Source: Polychytrium aggregatum
Lineage: Eukaryota > Chytridiomycota > Chytridiomycetes > Polychytriales
Length of the DNA: 64,000 nucleotides
Direction: 5' to 3'
NCBI RefSeq assembly: GCF_025602895.1
Contig: NW_026516366.1
Coordinates: 18,573 to 82,572, forward strand
This document shows positions 21,701 to 34,446 of the stretch, in pieces (position 1 is the first letter of the stretch; each line of letters opens with the position of its first letter). The notes beneath the pieces were generated by a model, which was not told the origin of the DNA, did no database searches, and saw nothing but the letters and a program-made list of their open reading frames with translations. The translations under genes were made by a program, and so were the position numbers.

Positions 21701-24700
21701 AGCCCCCTGCCCACCAGAGGATACTGCTAACGAGTTGGAGAGCAAGCCCGTCACGAAGGCGGGCGAGACCGGAGTGACGGCGTCCGGGCATATGGATGTC
21801 GACTTGAGTCAACACGAGAACGAGGGCAAGAACGACGGCGATGGCGACGATGATGAAAGTGACAGCGACGACGATTTCATGAAAGCATGGGAATCTGCGA
21901 AGCTCCAAGAGGCTCTCGATCTTCTGAGCCTGTCTGATTTCTTGACCTCGTTCGGACCCGTTGTGCTGGGCATCCCTGAGAGCCAGCGCTTTTCCTTGGG
22001 TAGGTCGGGGGCCGTCAGGCAATTCGACTGTGCCTCTAGTGCCGATAGCGCTTCGTATTGTAGACTCGACTCGGCACCCTGGCTCTCTGACCACCTGTAT
22101 GTGTGCTGGAGACATATCTAACCTGCGTGCCTTTCCAGAAACCCTCGAAGTCGCCATCTACAACCCCACCCTTCGGTTTCGATATCTTTTTGATCTGTAC
22201 AGCCGATTCCTCGAGTTTCTGGAGAAGGAGCTGGGCGACGATAGCGACAGCGACGACGATGCCGATTTCGAAGATGACGGCGAGCAGAGCAGCGACCAGG
22301 ATGCACCAAGCAACGACAACAGCGAGCGCAGTGTCGTGAATAGCGCCTCTGCTGGCAACACAACTGCGTCCGGCGACAAGGAAAGGGGCCATTATGGGCA
22401 AGTCCAGGCCCGAATAGCCCTTCTGATTGCCGATGTCGATCACGCCGTTGCTGAGTACCTCCAGTCCACCGAGTGGGTTGAGATCGAGCCCTCGATGCAC
22501 ATCCAGGCGCTGATGGTGCTCATGGGTCTCGTCATCGGCACCGAGCCCTTCAAGAACCACGTCGATGCTCTCGAAGAGCAGCTCCAAGAGATGCGGCGCG
22601 AAAAGTGGCGGCTCTTGATGCAGCGCAAGGATCACGAGAACGAGCTCTCGGACCTGACGCAAAAGCACACCCAGAATGTGGAGGAGCCCAGTAATGCCGG
22701 CACCTCAACCCTGACCGCAGCACAGCTCCGCAAAAAGTCACAGCAGTTCGAAAACGACAAGACCCGACTGTCCAAACAGATCCGCGATCTCCAGAAGGAG
22801 GAAGAAGACATCAAGCCGCGATACGAGCAAGTGTCCTGCCACCTGCGTGCGTCTCATTTCCGCGTGCTCGGCCACGATCGCCTGGGCCGGACCTACTACT
22901 TTGTCGCTGTGCGGCCCGGTGCCGACATCAACCTCACTGGCGATCTGGTTCGGCAGGAGGTGATCCAGGGCAAGGCTCATCCAAGCCAAGTCACCTTCCT
23001 CAGCGAGACCGACGAGTCTTGGAGCGGGGCAATCTATGGCCTGCTGATCGAAGATACCGTTGGCCTGGACCCTCCAGAGCAGATTGTACCTCTGTACGCC
23101 AACACCCGACGGAAGCCGCGGGCTCGTCTGCTCGAGGAGGAGCAGCGATCCAATGTCACCCCGGACCCAGAGGTCAGCATGGACAGGGGCGAGGACGGCG
23201 ACGGTGACGGTGACGGTGACGGTGACGGCGACTCGGTCATGTTGCTCAACAAGTCCATGGAGACCCTCGAGGACGAAGAGCCCTCGGTGGAGTCGACGGG
23301 CACCATTGAAGATCTCGGCAAAGTAAGCATTCCGTCGACGCCAAAATCGTGGCTGCGGCGACAAGTCCTCATCGACAATGCCTCGGACATGACTGCCGAC
23401 GTCTCGCGGGAGACACCGGAGCAGGTGCTGTCATCGCCGGCCATGTCGACCCAGGACATCAAGGACGGCATCCAGGACGTGGATGTGATCGGTTTGGGTA
23501 TCGGCACCGCCAGGGCCCTCGCCGAGCTGAGCCACGAGCTGAGCGACCACCACGTTCTTTCTGATCGCGATGACGACCTGCCAGCGAACAACGCCCATCA
23601 TTCGCTTGCCACCGGCGCTGCCGAGGGTGCCGGAGTGCAAGCAGGCTCGTACAAGACTCGATGGTATTATATCGACTCGTTCAGCAGCCTCCATCGACTC
23701 TTCCGCTGCCTCAACGACCGCGGCACCCGCGAGCGAGAGCTGCGGTTCCGGATAAGCGACCGCTTCGCAAGCGAGTGCGGTCTCTCGCTCATCAAGAATA
23801 CCAAGGGCGGCACCCAGCCGATCACGACCTTCAGCGAAGACCGCGAGAACGAGAAGCGCGTCGATGCATCGTTGGTCAAGTTTGGCAAATGGGTCGAGGC
23901 TCGCGGCACTCTCCTCAAGGACAACCCATTCCACGTTCCAATGGACATCATTCACCCCCCGGACGAAAAGGAGACCGCCCCAGCCACGGGTACTATCACC
24001 TTGAGCGGCCGCCGCTCGGTTAAAACCCAGCTCGGCGCCCGAGTCGATGCTGCGCCCAAGACCGAGCCCACCAAGGCCCCAGGATCGGTCTGGGAGCAGG
24101 CCGATTATTTTACGTACATGGAGCTCGTCATCCGCAAGAAGTTTAGCAAGGTCTCCAAGTTCTTCAAGGGATATCATTACAGCTGGTCGACCTTCGAAGT
24201 CGACGACCTGGATCATGCTCGGCGCTATCTGCTGCAGTGGCTCAAGCGATGGGCGCAATTGACCCTGAGGGATGCCGAGTCGGGCAGTGACAGCGACGAC
24301 AGCGACCACGGCAGCGATGACGACACCTCGAGACTTGCAGAGTCGCAGACCAGCGCTGCACGGAAGCTCTCCACCGAGGCCGACACAGATGAGGATGTCA
24401 TGGTCAAGCCTGGCGAAAAGAGCGTCCTTGATGGCGTTGGCGTGCGTCTCAACCTGGGTGACTATCTTGTAGAAGGTGGGATCGACGGCATACAGACACT
24501 CTCGGCCCTGGACTTGCTCTTGGATGAACTCGGAACCCTGATTGATGAGCGGGCACTCAAAGAAGCACGGGAGGAAGCGGCGGAACAGGCCGCCGAGGCC
24601 GCCCCAGCCGAGCCCTCCAAGGGTAAGAGGCCAGCCCCGCAAAACAGAGCGCCCTCCCCTCCAGCACAGCACGTTCCGTCAAATGACAAAGCGCACGAGT

Positions 24701-26226
24701 CCCTCACACGTGGCGAAAGAAGGCGAGACCCCTCGATACAAGATCAAGGGTCGAATGCGGCTCATCCTGCGGCTGGAAGCACAGGCAAGGGGCGTGGTCG
24801 CGGCCGCCAAAAGCCGCGGTCCGAAATCGCTGCGCTGTCGGAGGACGAGCACGAACCCGTGCCCGAGCCCGACGGTCGGCACCAGAATCAGAACGGAGCC
24901 GAGAGCGACAAAGACACAAACGCTCGGGGACCACGCGCCTTGCGGAGCAGCCGCAAGATCCAAGCGACCAAGGGTATGCCATCGACCGACGAGTCCAATC
25001 CCTCACGAGCCCGGCCAACGTCCGCTTCATTACTAGCTCCTAGCACTTCTGGCGCTGCGGGTCGCGGCAAGGACCGAGATGGCCGGCTGTCCAAGGCCGA
25101 AGAACGGACGCCGTCGCTGGAGTCCAACGGCCAGAAACAAAGCAGTCGACGCAGTCGACAGCGTGTTGTCGATGCAGTTGACGAAGATGAAACCAACATT
25201 GACACTCGAGCGACACGACGCAGTGCCAAGTCGGCGAGCGAACCCGCCTTGCCCAAAGGCAAGCCGCCTCCCAAGGACAATGACGACGCCGATATTGAGG
25301 ATAGCGAACAAGCTGAAAGCGACGGCGAACATGCGGTACCCGAGACAGGAACGGGACGCGGCCGACGAAGCAAGCCTGTCATAGCCGCTGCCGAGAGCAC
25401 AGCTGATGTTCTGAGTGACTCCCGCCGATACCCAGCGCGACATACATCGCCCGGCGGTGGCTCGCAAGGCACAGCGCTGCCGTCGGCCCGGAAAGCCTCT
25501 GCCCGAGAGCATCACTCGATACAAACAACCCCGGAGCCTCCCGAGCCTCCGACAAAGCGAGCACTGCGATCAGGACGCCCGTCGCACCCTCAACAAGGAC
25601 CAACCAAGGGCACGGCGGCGAAGGAAGTCGGAAGGAGCAGGCGCTCCAAAGCCCTGGTCATGATTTCATCTGATCACTCCTCTGACGACGAGGAGCCGCC
25701 CAAGCGAGTAACGCGAGCGAGCCTACGGTCGCCTCCGCCTGTGGCTCACAAGCCCAAGAATGGTGGCAGCGACGATGACGATGAGGATGAAAGCGATCAC
25801 CGTGCAGATCGAGGATCATCGGCCAAGTTGACCCGCCGGACAGCGACAACGTCCGGCCGACCCGCCAGCGCAGCCAAGAGCACGTCGCCCGAGCTCCAAG
25901 ACAGCAGCAGCGACAGCAACAGCGACGCAGACGACGAGCGGGATCACGACCAGTCGTCTCGGAAACGGAAACGATCAATCTCGGGCCCGTTGGCTCACCA
26001 ACAACCGCAACAGCCCGCCGCCGCGCTTGGTCGGCGCTATGCGCTGCGTGGACAGAAATCCGACGAGCCGGCAACCCAGACCAACGACACTCGATCGCGG
26101 CTGCGGTCGAACTCCAGAACCACGCCAGAGAGAAGCATGGGCTCACCGACGGATGAACCTGCGCTCCTCAGGCCGGAAGAGAAGAAATACTCGTTTCGGC
26201 GAGGCCGGGCCAGGACCGAGGGCTGA
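18713..26226 (+). CDS. DDT/WHIM-domain chromatin-remodelling factor subunit (ISWI-associated type)
   Basis: Three exons: 18713-20710, 21099-21999, 22139-26226; the sum is 6987 nt, 2328 residues, phases 0 and 1 consistent. The first 666 residues are His/Pro/Ser/Tyr-rich and disordered. The DDT domain spans the second intron (LSLSDFLTSFGPVVLGIPES joined to ETLEVAIYNP, about residues 945-990). WHIM-like regions follow: AVAEYLQSTEWVEIEPSMHI near 1065 and FRVLGHDRLGRTYYFVAVRP near 1205. A segment with TRWYYIDSFSSLHRLFRCLN is near 1470, and a Lys-rich helix is near 1640. The last about 450 residues alternate acidic and basic blocks. This layout matches DDT-WHIM subunits that contact ISWI ATPases (Itc1/Ioc, ACF1/BAZ, RSF1 group). 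No PHD or bromodomain and no WAC domain were seen. Another intron in exon 1 near 19752 (GTAAGC) is possible. Confidence 0.8.
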
Positions 26227-26887
26227 GCGTGTCCTGCGAGCACTGCATTCGCTCCAGCCCGGACTGTCGATCCTCGTGGATGCGCAAGACCGGACATGCA
26301 GATGACCCCGGGATGGCAGTGGCCTTGGATGTGCGCGACACCCGCCAGGCAGAGCTACAATAGACACATTGATCGTGGATGCACTGCCCAGTGCGAACAG
26401 CTTGTGCAGACCGGGTGAGCGGCCGTGGAGAGTGTTCGGCTTTGATGCCCACGCACCGCCACTCGCCGGTGGCGGTCGTCGGTTCTTCGCGCCAAGAACA
26501 GCGCTTGTTTCAGCAAACGGCCATGGCATGCCGACAGGGCAACTGCACCCGACCCAGCCATCCCATCGGCTCGCCCATTCTGCAACCCACAATCCAGTGC
26601 ATGACCTGAGCAGGGCCGATCCTGCGTTCTTTGCACCTATCGTGTCGGCTTCTTGGCATCACCGCCCCCGTCTGATCATCTGGGTCTGTGCTTTCGCCCA
26701 ACACCCGCCTTCCAGACCTGCCCCCTTCCCAGAGATCGAGCCATCTCGCTGCATCGGCCCCGTCTTTCTCCAGATCTTCCTGCCTCTCGTTCTTTCGTGC
26801 CTCTCTCGCCTCTCCAGAGCTTCGACCAACCCTCGCGATCCGCCAATCCACCGCTTTCCACGGATCCATCGTCCGAGTTCCATCGCC
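26227..26887. promoter_or_regulatory. Upstream region of the chitin synthase gene
   Basis: Tandem same-strand spacing of 661 bp between the DDT gene stop and the chitin synthase ATG. It becomes pyrimidine-rich from about 26700. No repeat or defined motif noted. Confidence 0.4.
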
Positions 26888-29800
26888 ATGCGTCGAGCAG
26901 AACAACCGTACCCGCCCCGTTCCGACCAGCAGCATGACTCGGAAACCTCCAAGCTTTTGGCTGATAGCTCGGCTTCAGACGACCACACCCTCTCTGCGAT
27001 CGACCCCAACCGTCCTGCGTCCTGGACCCTGTCCACGCCCTCGACGGCGCTCACGCCAAGCACATCCGGACCCGAACCCTTCAACAGCCACAGCAGCAAC
27101 AGCAACAGCAACAGCAATAGTGTTCATCCCCAAAGCGCTGCTTTCGCTGTCCCCGCCGCCGCCGCTGCAGATCTCGTCAGGCCCAGCAGCAGAGCCAACA
27201 CCGACTCGGTCTTTGTGACAATGGACTCGCTTGGGTTGGCCCCAGGCACCTTCGCCCAGACCCAAGAACGGCGAGAGCCGTCTTCCCTGACCATGGACTC
27301 ATTCGTTCATCCATATCCGCCGCCGACGGGACTGCAGCCGCCAAACCCGTCTCCTCGTCCGAGTGCCAGCTTCCAGTCCTTCGACATGTCCGTTGCTTCG
27401 GGTCCACCAGAAGAGTATCCTTCCGAACGAGCCCCAAGCCGAGCCCGTGCCTATGATGTGCCCTTGCGCAACTCGTATCAGCCAGGTAAGCCTGCCGCCA
27501 GCGACCGTCAGTGCGAGCGTGCATTTGGGTCTGCCGACATCACTTGCCGAAGCGACCTGAGGGTCGATCCATTCGATGCAGATACTTCTGCAAATATCCC
27601 TCCCCTGATACTCTCCCCGGGTTGGCCTGCTCCGGCAATCTGGCCATCCAAACTGCTCGTCCCGGGACCAACACAGGCACATATCCTGCTCCGGCTTCGA
27701 TCCAGCAGTCCCAGCCCGAGGCGAGATCCAACCGTCGCTCGCACGAAATCGAAGTTGATGATGGCCGACGAACGTCGCAAGGTTGGTCAGCCGAGAGAAG
27801 CAGAGACTTGCTTGCTTGACTCATGAGGCGCGCGAATGTGCAAGAGCAGCCACTGCGTGATGATGCTCATCGGGCTCGTGATGCTGCAGCTCCATATCCG
27901 GTACATATCCACTATGAGGATCAACATAGCCAGCGCCAGATGCCGCCTCTGCCGCTACCGCCCCAGCCCCACCATCTTTCGGCGGCGTCCGCTGTCTCGG
28001 GCCAAACTCACGCCAACTACGACGCCGATCGACGATTCAATACCACACCCGTTCCCACCCCGCAAACCGAGCACATGGTGAGCTTTGGCCCAGGACCGTC
28101 CTATCAAGGACCAAGCCACTCGAACGACTGGGCCTTCAACAGCTCTGCCCAGCAGCCCGGTCAGTCGCTACACGGCAGCGCCTACCTGATTGCCCCAAGC
28201 AGCGGCGAGAGGTCTCCGCATCCATATGCATATATGCAAGGTTACGGCGTACCGCCGGAAATGCTGGGTGCGCCAGGCCAGCTCGTATTCCACCCCGATG
28301 CATTCTACCCACAGTACGGGACCTATGGCCGATACATCCTGTATCCGGGCATCAACTACTCGAGCATGCAGATGCCCTATCCACAAGCACCCCAGAATGA
28401 GCAGGAGGAGCCGCTGCCCGACATCGGTGGTAGCCACCAGCGACCTCACGCACTTTCCGAGTACAACTACCCTCTCCCTCGGCCGCTCTTCCGACACCGA
28501 ACCCATAAGATGGTGCAGCTTACTGAAACCGGCAACTTCACGGTCGAGATTCCCGTTCCAGATGACCTGCTCAGCCGAGCGGCCTACACCGAGGACAAGG
28601 AGTTTACGCACATGAAATGTGAGCAACCGATCGCGATCGCTATGGGCCAAGGCGAAGGAGAAGGGCTGTTCCGACACTGTTTCTGGGATGCATCATCGGT
28701 GCAGCCCTGTTGATCCATCGACTGATATATCGTTTCCTTGCTTCCGGCCGCAGACACGGCCGTGACGGGTGATCCAGACGAGTTTGTCAAGAACGACTAC
28801 ACGCTTCGGCAAGTGGAGATGGAGCGAGAGACCGAAATCTTCATCGTCGTGACCATGTACAACGAGGACGAGACGCTCTTCCTTCGGACTTGGAAGAGCA
28901 TTGTCAAAAACATTGCCCATATCTGCTCGAAGCGCAAGTCGGACGTGTGGGGCCCCGATGGCTGGAAAAAGATCGTTGTCTGCGTGGTATCGGACGGCCG
29001 AGAGAAGGCAAGTTCAGTGGATTATCTCGATCGCGAGCCGTGTCGCCGTGCTGCGGAGATGTGCTAAAGTTGGACAAGCAGAGGTGAATAGAGGACTGAG
29101 CGAGTAGGGACGGAGTGGGCGAGTGAGGACTCGGTGGGCACCGAGGAAGAACTCAATAGCGGGCTCGAGTCATATACTCCTTCAGCAAACTGACCGTTTT
29201 TCAATCAGATCCATCCAAAAACCCTGAGCGCCATCGGCATCCTGGGCGCCTATCAAGAAGGTGTCATCAAGACCCATGTCGACACGACAGGTTAGACGCC
29301 AATGGCCATCCTCCCGTGCATCTGGACACGCTGGTTGCTTGTCATTCTTGCCTTGGCTCACTCATCACGAACGATCCGCCCTCTGTCGCCCACTTTTTCT
29401 CGGCCAGGAACCTCGGCACACGTGTTCGAGTATACGACGCAAAAATACATCGACACAGACTACAAAATCAAAGGTGCGAACATGTTCCGCAAGTGTTTGA
29501 TCGCTGGCTCCACGCCTGTCGGGATTCGCATCTCATCTGCTGCATCAATCGCTCGGCCTCAGACGATCTGGTGCCCATACAGCTCCTGTTTTGCCTCAAG
29601 GAGAAAAATGCCAAGAAGATCAACTCCCATCGCTGGTTCTTCAACGCCTTTGGCCGGGTTTTGAACCCCAACGTCTGCGTTCTGATCGATGTCGGCACCA
29701 AGCCCTCGGACAAGAGCATCTACAAGCTGTGGAAAGGTACCGTCCGCGCCGTGTTGCACGATCGCTGTAGTGCTGCTTCTGTAACTTGCCCTCGGCCATT

Positions 29801-32592
29801 TGACCAACGCCGAACGTCCCGATGCAGCATTCCACAATGACAGCATGGTCGGAGGCGCTTGTGGCGAGATCTATGTCGAGAAGGGCCCGTTCTGGTACAA
29901 GTTGCTGAATCCGCTCGTGGCGGCGCAGAATTTCGAGTACAAGATGAGCAATATCTTGGTAGGCAGAGATGCCCATTGTCTATTCTCGATGTAGCTTCGA
30001 TCCGCTGTGCATTGCTGTGAGACGCCATGTGGTGCTCGAGCCATGGATCTGGTCGCCATTCCGTGCCGTTCTGGCCTTGCTTGCGACGACATCCACCGCT
30101 CATGCCTCTGCTCCACTTCCTTTCTATCTTAGGACAAGCCCTTCGAATCGTGCTTTGGATTCATTTCGGTCCTCCCTGGTGCATTCTCGGCCTACCGTTA
30201 CAAGGCTCTCCGCAGTAGTAACGAGGAAGCCGGTCCGCTGGCCAAGTACTTCCTGGGCGAGAAAATGCACGACACGGCCAGTGTCGGCACTGCCAATATG
30301 TAGGTCGATGTGTTGATTTGAACACCGATGCCGACATTCTCAGTGATACTGTTCCGCCCCCCCCCCACCGTTGCATACGGCTATCCTGACGCTCCTCGCC
30401 TATTTAGGTATCTGGCTGAGGACCGAATTCTTTGCTTTGAGCTCGTGACGAAGCGGAAGGAAAGATGGATCCTCAAGTACATCAAGGTGAGCGGTGGAGC
30501 CGCATGCATGCTTCAGCAAAGGCAGCTCTTCATCGTCGGAGACCCAGGGCCTGACCGAACGCTTTGCATACTTTATTTATCAACGGTCGGTAAAACTTTT
30601 GATTCCAGGACGCCCATGCCGAAACAGACGTGCCAAATACCCTTGCCGAGTTCATATGTAAATGAAGACCTCATCCGTCGGTTGCATAAGATCCCGCAAC
30701 GATACCGGACTGCCCTGTCGTACACGACTCCTGCGACTGACACCTTCCCTCGATCCTTGACTCGCACAAACAGCCCAGCGCCGTCGGTGGCTCAACGGCT
30801 CGTTCTTTGCTGGCGTCCACTCCATCACCCGCTTCTATCAGATATTCCGGTCAGGACACAGCGGTGCCCGCAAGTTTGGGCTGCTGATCCAAACGCTATG
30901 TGAGTGAGCTTCTGTTCTTGAGCCGCACACCTTTCACATGTGCCTATAACTATCCAGAGACGGCCGCTTCCCGGACTAACGGCTTTCTACTCCGACAACC
31001 TGGCAGACAATGTCATCAACTTGATCTTCAACTGGTTTTCTATTGCCAACTTCTATTTGATATTTTGTAAGTACCGCGGCGTGTCCAACAGCCAAGCTGT
31101 GGCTCCTCCCCGGGCTTCACATGCGGCAAACTCGCAGCTGACGCAAGTGCTCTGTTGCTCTAGATTTCCTGGTCGGTGGCACCTTGACCAATCCCAACGA
31201 TCCACTCTACAAGGCGTGGCCCGGCATCGCATATCTGTTTGTGGGCTTTCAGCAGCTGTACCTGTTTGCTCTGCTGCTGTGCTTCCTCGCGGCCCTGGGA
31301 AACCGGCCACAGGGCACCAGAATTGTGTATTTTATGTGCTTTTTCCTGTTTGGTGTCATCATGCTGATATCCCTGATCGTGGTAAGCTGTCGCACACTCA
31401 CTCCAGGCAGGGCTTCTTTGCTGAATGCATGACACTCGCCGTCCAAGTTGACTGGCAGAAATCCCATCACCGTGTTCACCTGCTAACTGCCGTCGCTTTC
31501 TCTTCCCTGCCTCCCCAAACCCCGCTTGCAGTCGGGCTATGCAATGTATCGCTCGTTCCCACAAACGCCAGAAGAATGGGGCGGTTCTTCCGCTCTCATC
31601 GTCCTGTTCAGCCGACCGGTCTTCCGCGATCTACTGGTCTCAATCTCCGCAACCTACGGCGCATACTTCATATCCAGCTTCATATACCTCGATCCCTGGC
31701 ATATGGTAAGTTGTCTTGCTGCGTGTGATCTGGTCATCACCGCCTCGGTGGGACGCTCGAGCACATATATGGACGCAACCGTCCGCTGACCCAGAACGCC
31801 ACATCAGTTCACATCGTTCCTGCAGTACATGGTGCTGCTGCCTTCGTTCACAAACATCCTGATGGTCTATGCCTGTAAGCGATTGCTCTGATGGCTGCCA
31901 ACGACTGAATCGCTGCTGCTGCTGCTGCCGTTGCGGCTGTACGAATCGACTCGCACCCATCCTCATTGCCCTCTGGTTCAGTTTGCAACCTTCATGACAT
32001 CTCCTGGGGAACCAAAGGGGACACAATCACGCCGACATTTGTGGCGCCTGTCATCGTCAAGCGCGAGGAAGACGGCCGGGTGGTGGCGGATGTGGATCTG
32101 CCTGTCGAGAAGCAGGACATCAACTTGAAATACCAAGAGTTTATGGCCGCACTCGGCAAGGACAACAGCAAGAAGAACAAAAAGACCAAGAATAGCAAGA
32201 AGGCCAAGACTGAAAAGGAGCAGGAAGACTACTTTCGCTACTTCCGGACCCGCGTGGTGCTCTTCTGGATGGCGTCCAATCTGCTGCTTGTCTCGGCCCT
32301 GACGACTCCCAGTGTCGCGCAAGTTCTGAACATCAGCACAAGCGGCAGCAACACAAATAACCCCTACCTGACAGTCATCATGGTTCGTGGACATCCGTTC
32401 CTTCTCCGTGCCCATGATCTGCTGATCCGCCGTGCGATTCGAGCCTGGCGCTGCCGGCCACGCGGGTTAACCTGTGATCCTCCCTCCTCCGTTCCCTTCC
32501 CTTCCCTTCCCTTACCTCTGAAACAGTGGTCGGTGGCCATTTTGAGTGTTATGCGATTTATCGGTAGCATCGTGTTTCTCGTCAAGAAGTAG
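26888..32592 (+). CDS. Chitin synthase (family 2 glycosyltransferase, division I type)
   Basis: Eighteen exons, 3591 nt, 1196 residues. Exon ends: 26888-27485, 27677-27781, 27845-28618, 28754-29007, 29209-29290, 29408-29473, 29563-29736, 29828-29958, 30133-30299, 30408-30486, 30609-30657, 30774-30899, 31007-31066, 31164-31381, 31532-31705, 31808-31874, 31982-32382, 32527-32592; every join keeps phase. A disordered about 480-residue N-terminus precedes [16 protein letters not shown]. Catalytic landmarks: [70 protein letters not shown] and the [12 protein letters not shown] product-binding motif. The C-terminal half has several membrane spans and [14 protein letters not shown]. It polymerises UDP-GlcNAc into chitin at the plasma membrane. 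Intron 4 (29008-29208) starts with GC instead of GT. Confidence 0.95.
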
Positions 32593-33048
32593 TCCGGCGA
32601 CACCGGCTTCGCGAGCCCGATCCGGCAACGACCCTGTCTTCAGCCGTGCACCATGGCATATGGAACAAACCCATTCCCATCTGAGCGAGTGTGCCTCAAA
32701 GCCTCCCTTCACTCCCTCTCAAAGACCAAAAAACTACACCCGCCGCTGTGGTCGACATGTGCAATATATATGTTTGGGGGTCAGATGCGAACATTGCTAT
32801 TTACACAAGTACCATGAGGCCGACATTGTGGCTCATCCCTCGGCCGCAATCGAAGGAGGGGCTGTGACTTACAATGTGATTGATGAAGAAAAGTGATGAA
32901 ACGAACAAACTGGAAAGGGCATGGCTTCCATCGATACACGCAGCTCATCGACCTGCGCGCTTCCTCGGGTTGGATGCTCCGATGTTCTCGTTCAGGACAC
33001 GAGCACCCCTTCCTTCCCTCCGACACTTTATAAATCTTTGGGTGGCAG
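32593..33048. other. Convergent intergenic region
   Basis: 3' regions of chitin synthase (+) and the lipase gene (-). No feature recognised. Confidence 0.5.
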
Positions 33049-34446
33049 CTATTTCTTGGCGGTCGACACAAAATCCAGGTCCGTAAAGTACTTGTCGACG
33101 AGATAGGAGACCTGGTCGGTTGTCTTGTCACTGGCTCGCCGCACAACGATGCCAGCGTGCGCACGCCGCTGTTCGAGCCGCACATGGACCTTTTCCCATC
33201 CGAGGCGGTTCAGGTTGTCGACCATCCAGTGGCGGATGTTGGTCGACTCTTGCGTGAGCAGCGCCGAAATGTGCTGGTGGCTCTCGGCCTCGCCGGTGGT
33301 GGTCGAGTCCAGGACGTCCTTGCATGACTCGGTGAGGGCCTTTTGTTTGAACTCCTTGAACCACTCGTTCTCGACGTCGATGCCAGAGATGCGATTGGCC
33401 CGGTGGTAGAGCGCATAGGACGAGAGCGCCGTCAGGGCAATGGTGATGAAAACGGGAGCCAGGAGGATAAACATGCCGTACTTTGGGATGTCTGTGGGGT
33501 TGAAGGGCCGGGACACGAGCACGGCGTCCTCGCTCGGCACGATGCGCACGATCGAAGGGTACTGTGGGTCGATCACCTCGGCGGGCCGCTTGCGATACGG
33601 ATTCGAGTGCTCGATCGAGCCCGTCGTGAAGCGAACGGTGGGGTCGTTCTGGACGTTGACGAAGCATGCACGCCGCGCAAAGAGCTGCAGGCCCTGGATG
33701 AAGCACGAGTCGTGGTCGGCCATCATGATCAGGAGCGGCAATCCGTCGTGGTACTGGTCCCGCAGGGTGAGCTGGTGGCCCGTCCGCGAGGTGAAGGTGC
33801 GGGTGAGGGTGTTGAAGGCCCGGTTGAAGAAGGCAACATGAGGCTTCCACATCGAAACCTTGGGCAGCTCGCTGCCGAGGTGCGGCGTTGCCATGGTGAC
33901 GAACAGCCGGGGCTGCACCGACGAGAAGGTGCCGTGGGCAAAGAGCTTGCCGATGGCGTACCGGCAAATCAGACCGCCGAGTGAGTAGCCCAGGAACGAA
34001 ATCTCGGTGATGGACGGCTCGGACTGGAGCAGCTCCAGGATGTCGCGGACGATCCGATCGCCGCAGACGTCGATGCCGTCGAGGGTATTGATGCCTCGAT
34101 TGGAGTTGCAGCAGAGGAGCTTGAGGTCAGGCTGGCGCTGCGATATGGCGTTGGTGAGGAACTGGAGATGCTCGGCGTTGCCCCTGGACAAAGCGGGAGC
34201 GAGCGGGTGATCATGAAGGACAAAATCTTTGTCAGTAGGGTCAACGACAGCTCGAGGATATGAGCCGCAGCCACAAGCGAAAATCTCAAGGGCTGCTGGA
34301 GTCGGGTGCTGTCGGCTGGAGTTGGGTGCTGTCGGCAAGGAAACCATCATTCTCCCACATTGATTCTTGGGCACCGACAATAGCCGTCGCTGTCGCTGAA
34401 CTCCGGACGCTTACCATAGGCCGTGATGGCAGACGAGCAGATGCAT
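33049..34446 (-). CDS. DUF676 (ROG1-type) serine lipase
   Basis: Two exons: 34415-34446 (32 nt) and 33049-34183; 1167 nt, 388 residues. The short first exon encodes MHLLVCHHGLW and splices in phase (TATG|GTAAGC ... GTCCAG) to GNAEHLQFL, giving the family oxyanion-region signature HHGLWGN. The nucleophile elbow GYSLGG is at about residue 95, followed by TMATPHLGS; a catalytic Asp/His pair likely lies in MMADHDSCF and the region further on. A hydrophobic segment (MFILLAPVFITIALTALSSY) near residue 275 suggests membrane attachment. Fungal relatives (Rog1, Lpl1) hydrolyse acylglycerols or phospholipids; the exact substrate is unknown. Confidence 0.9.
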
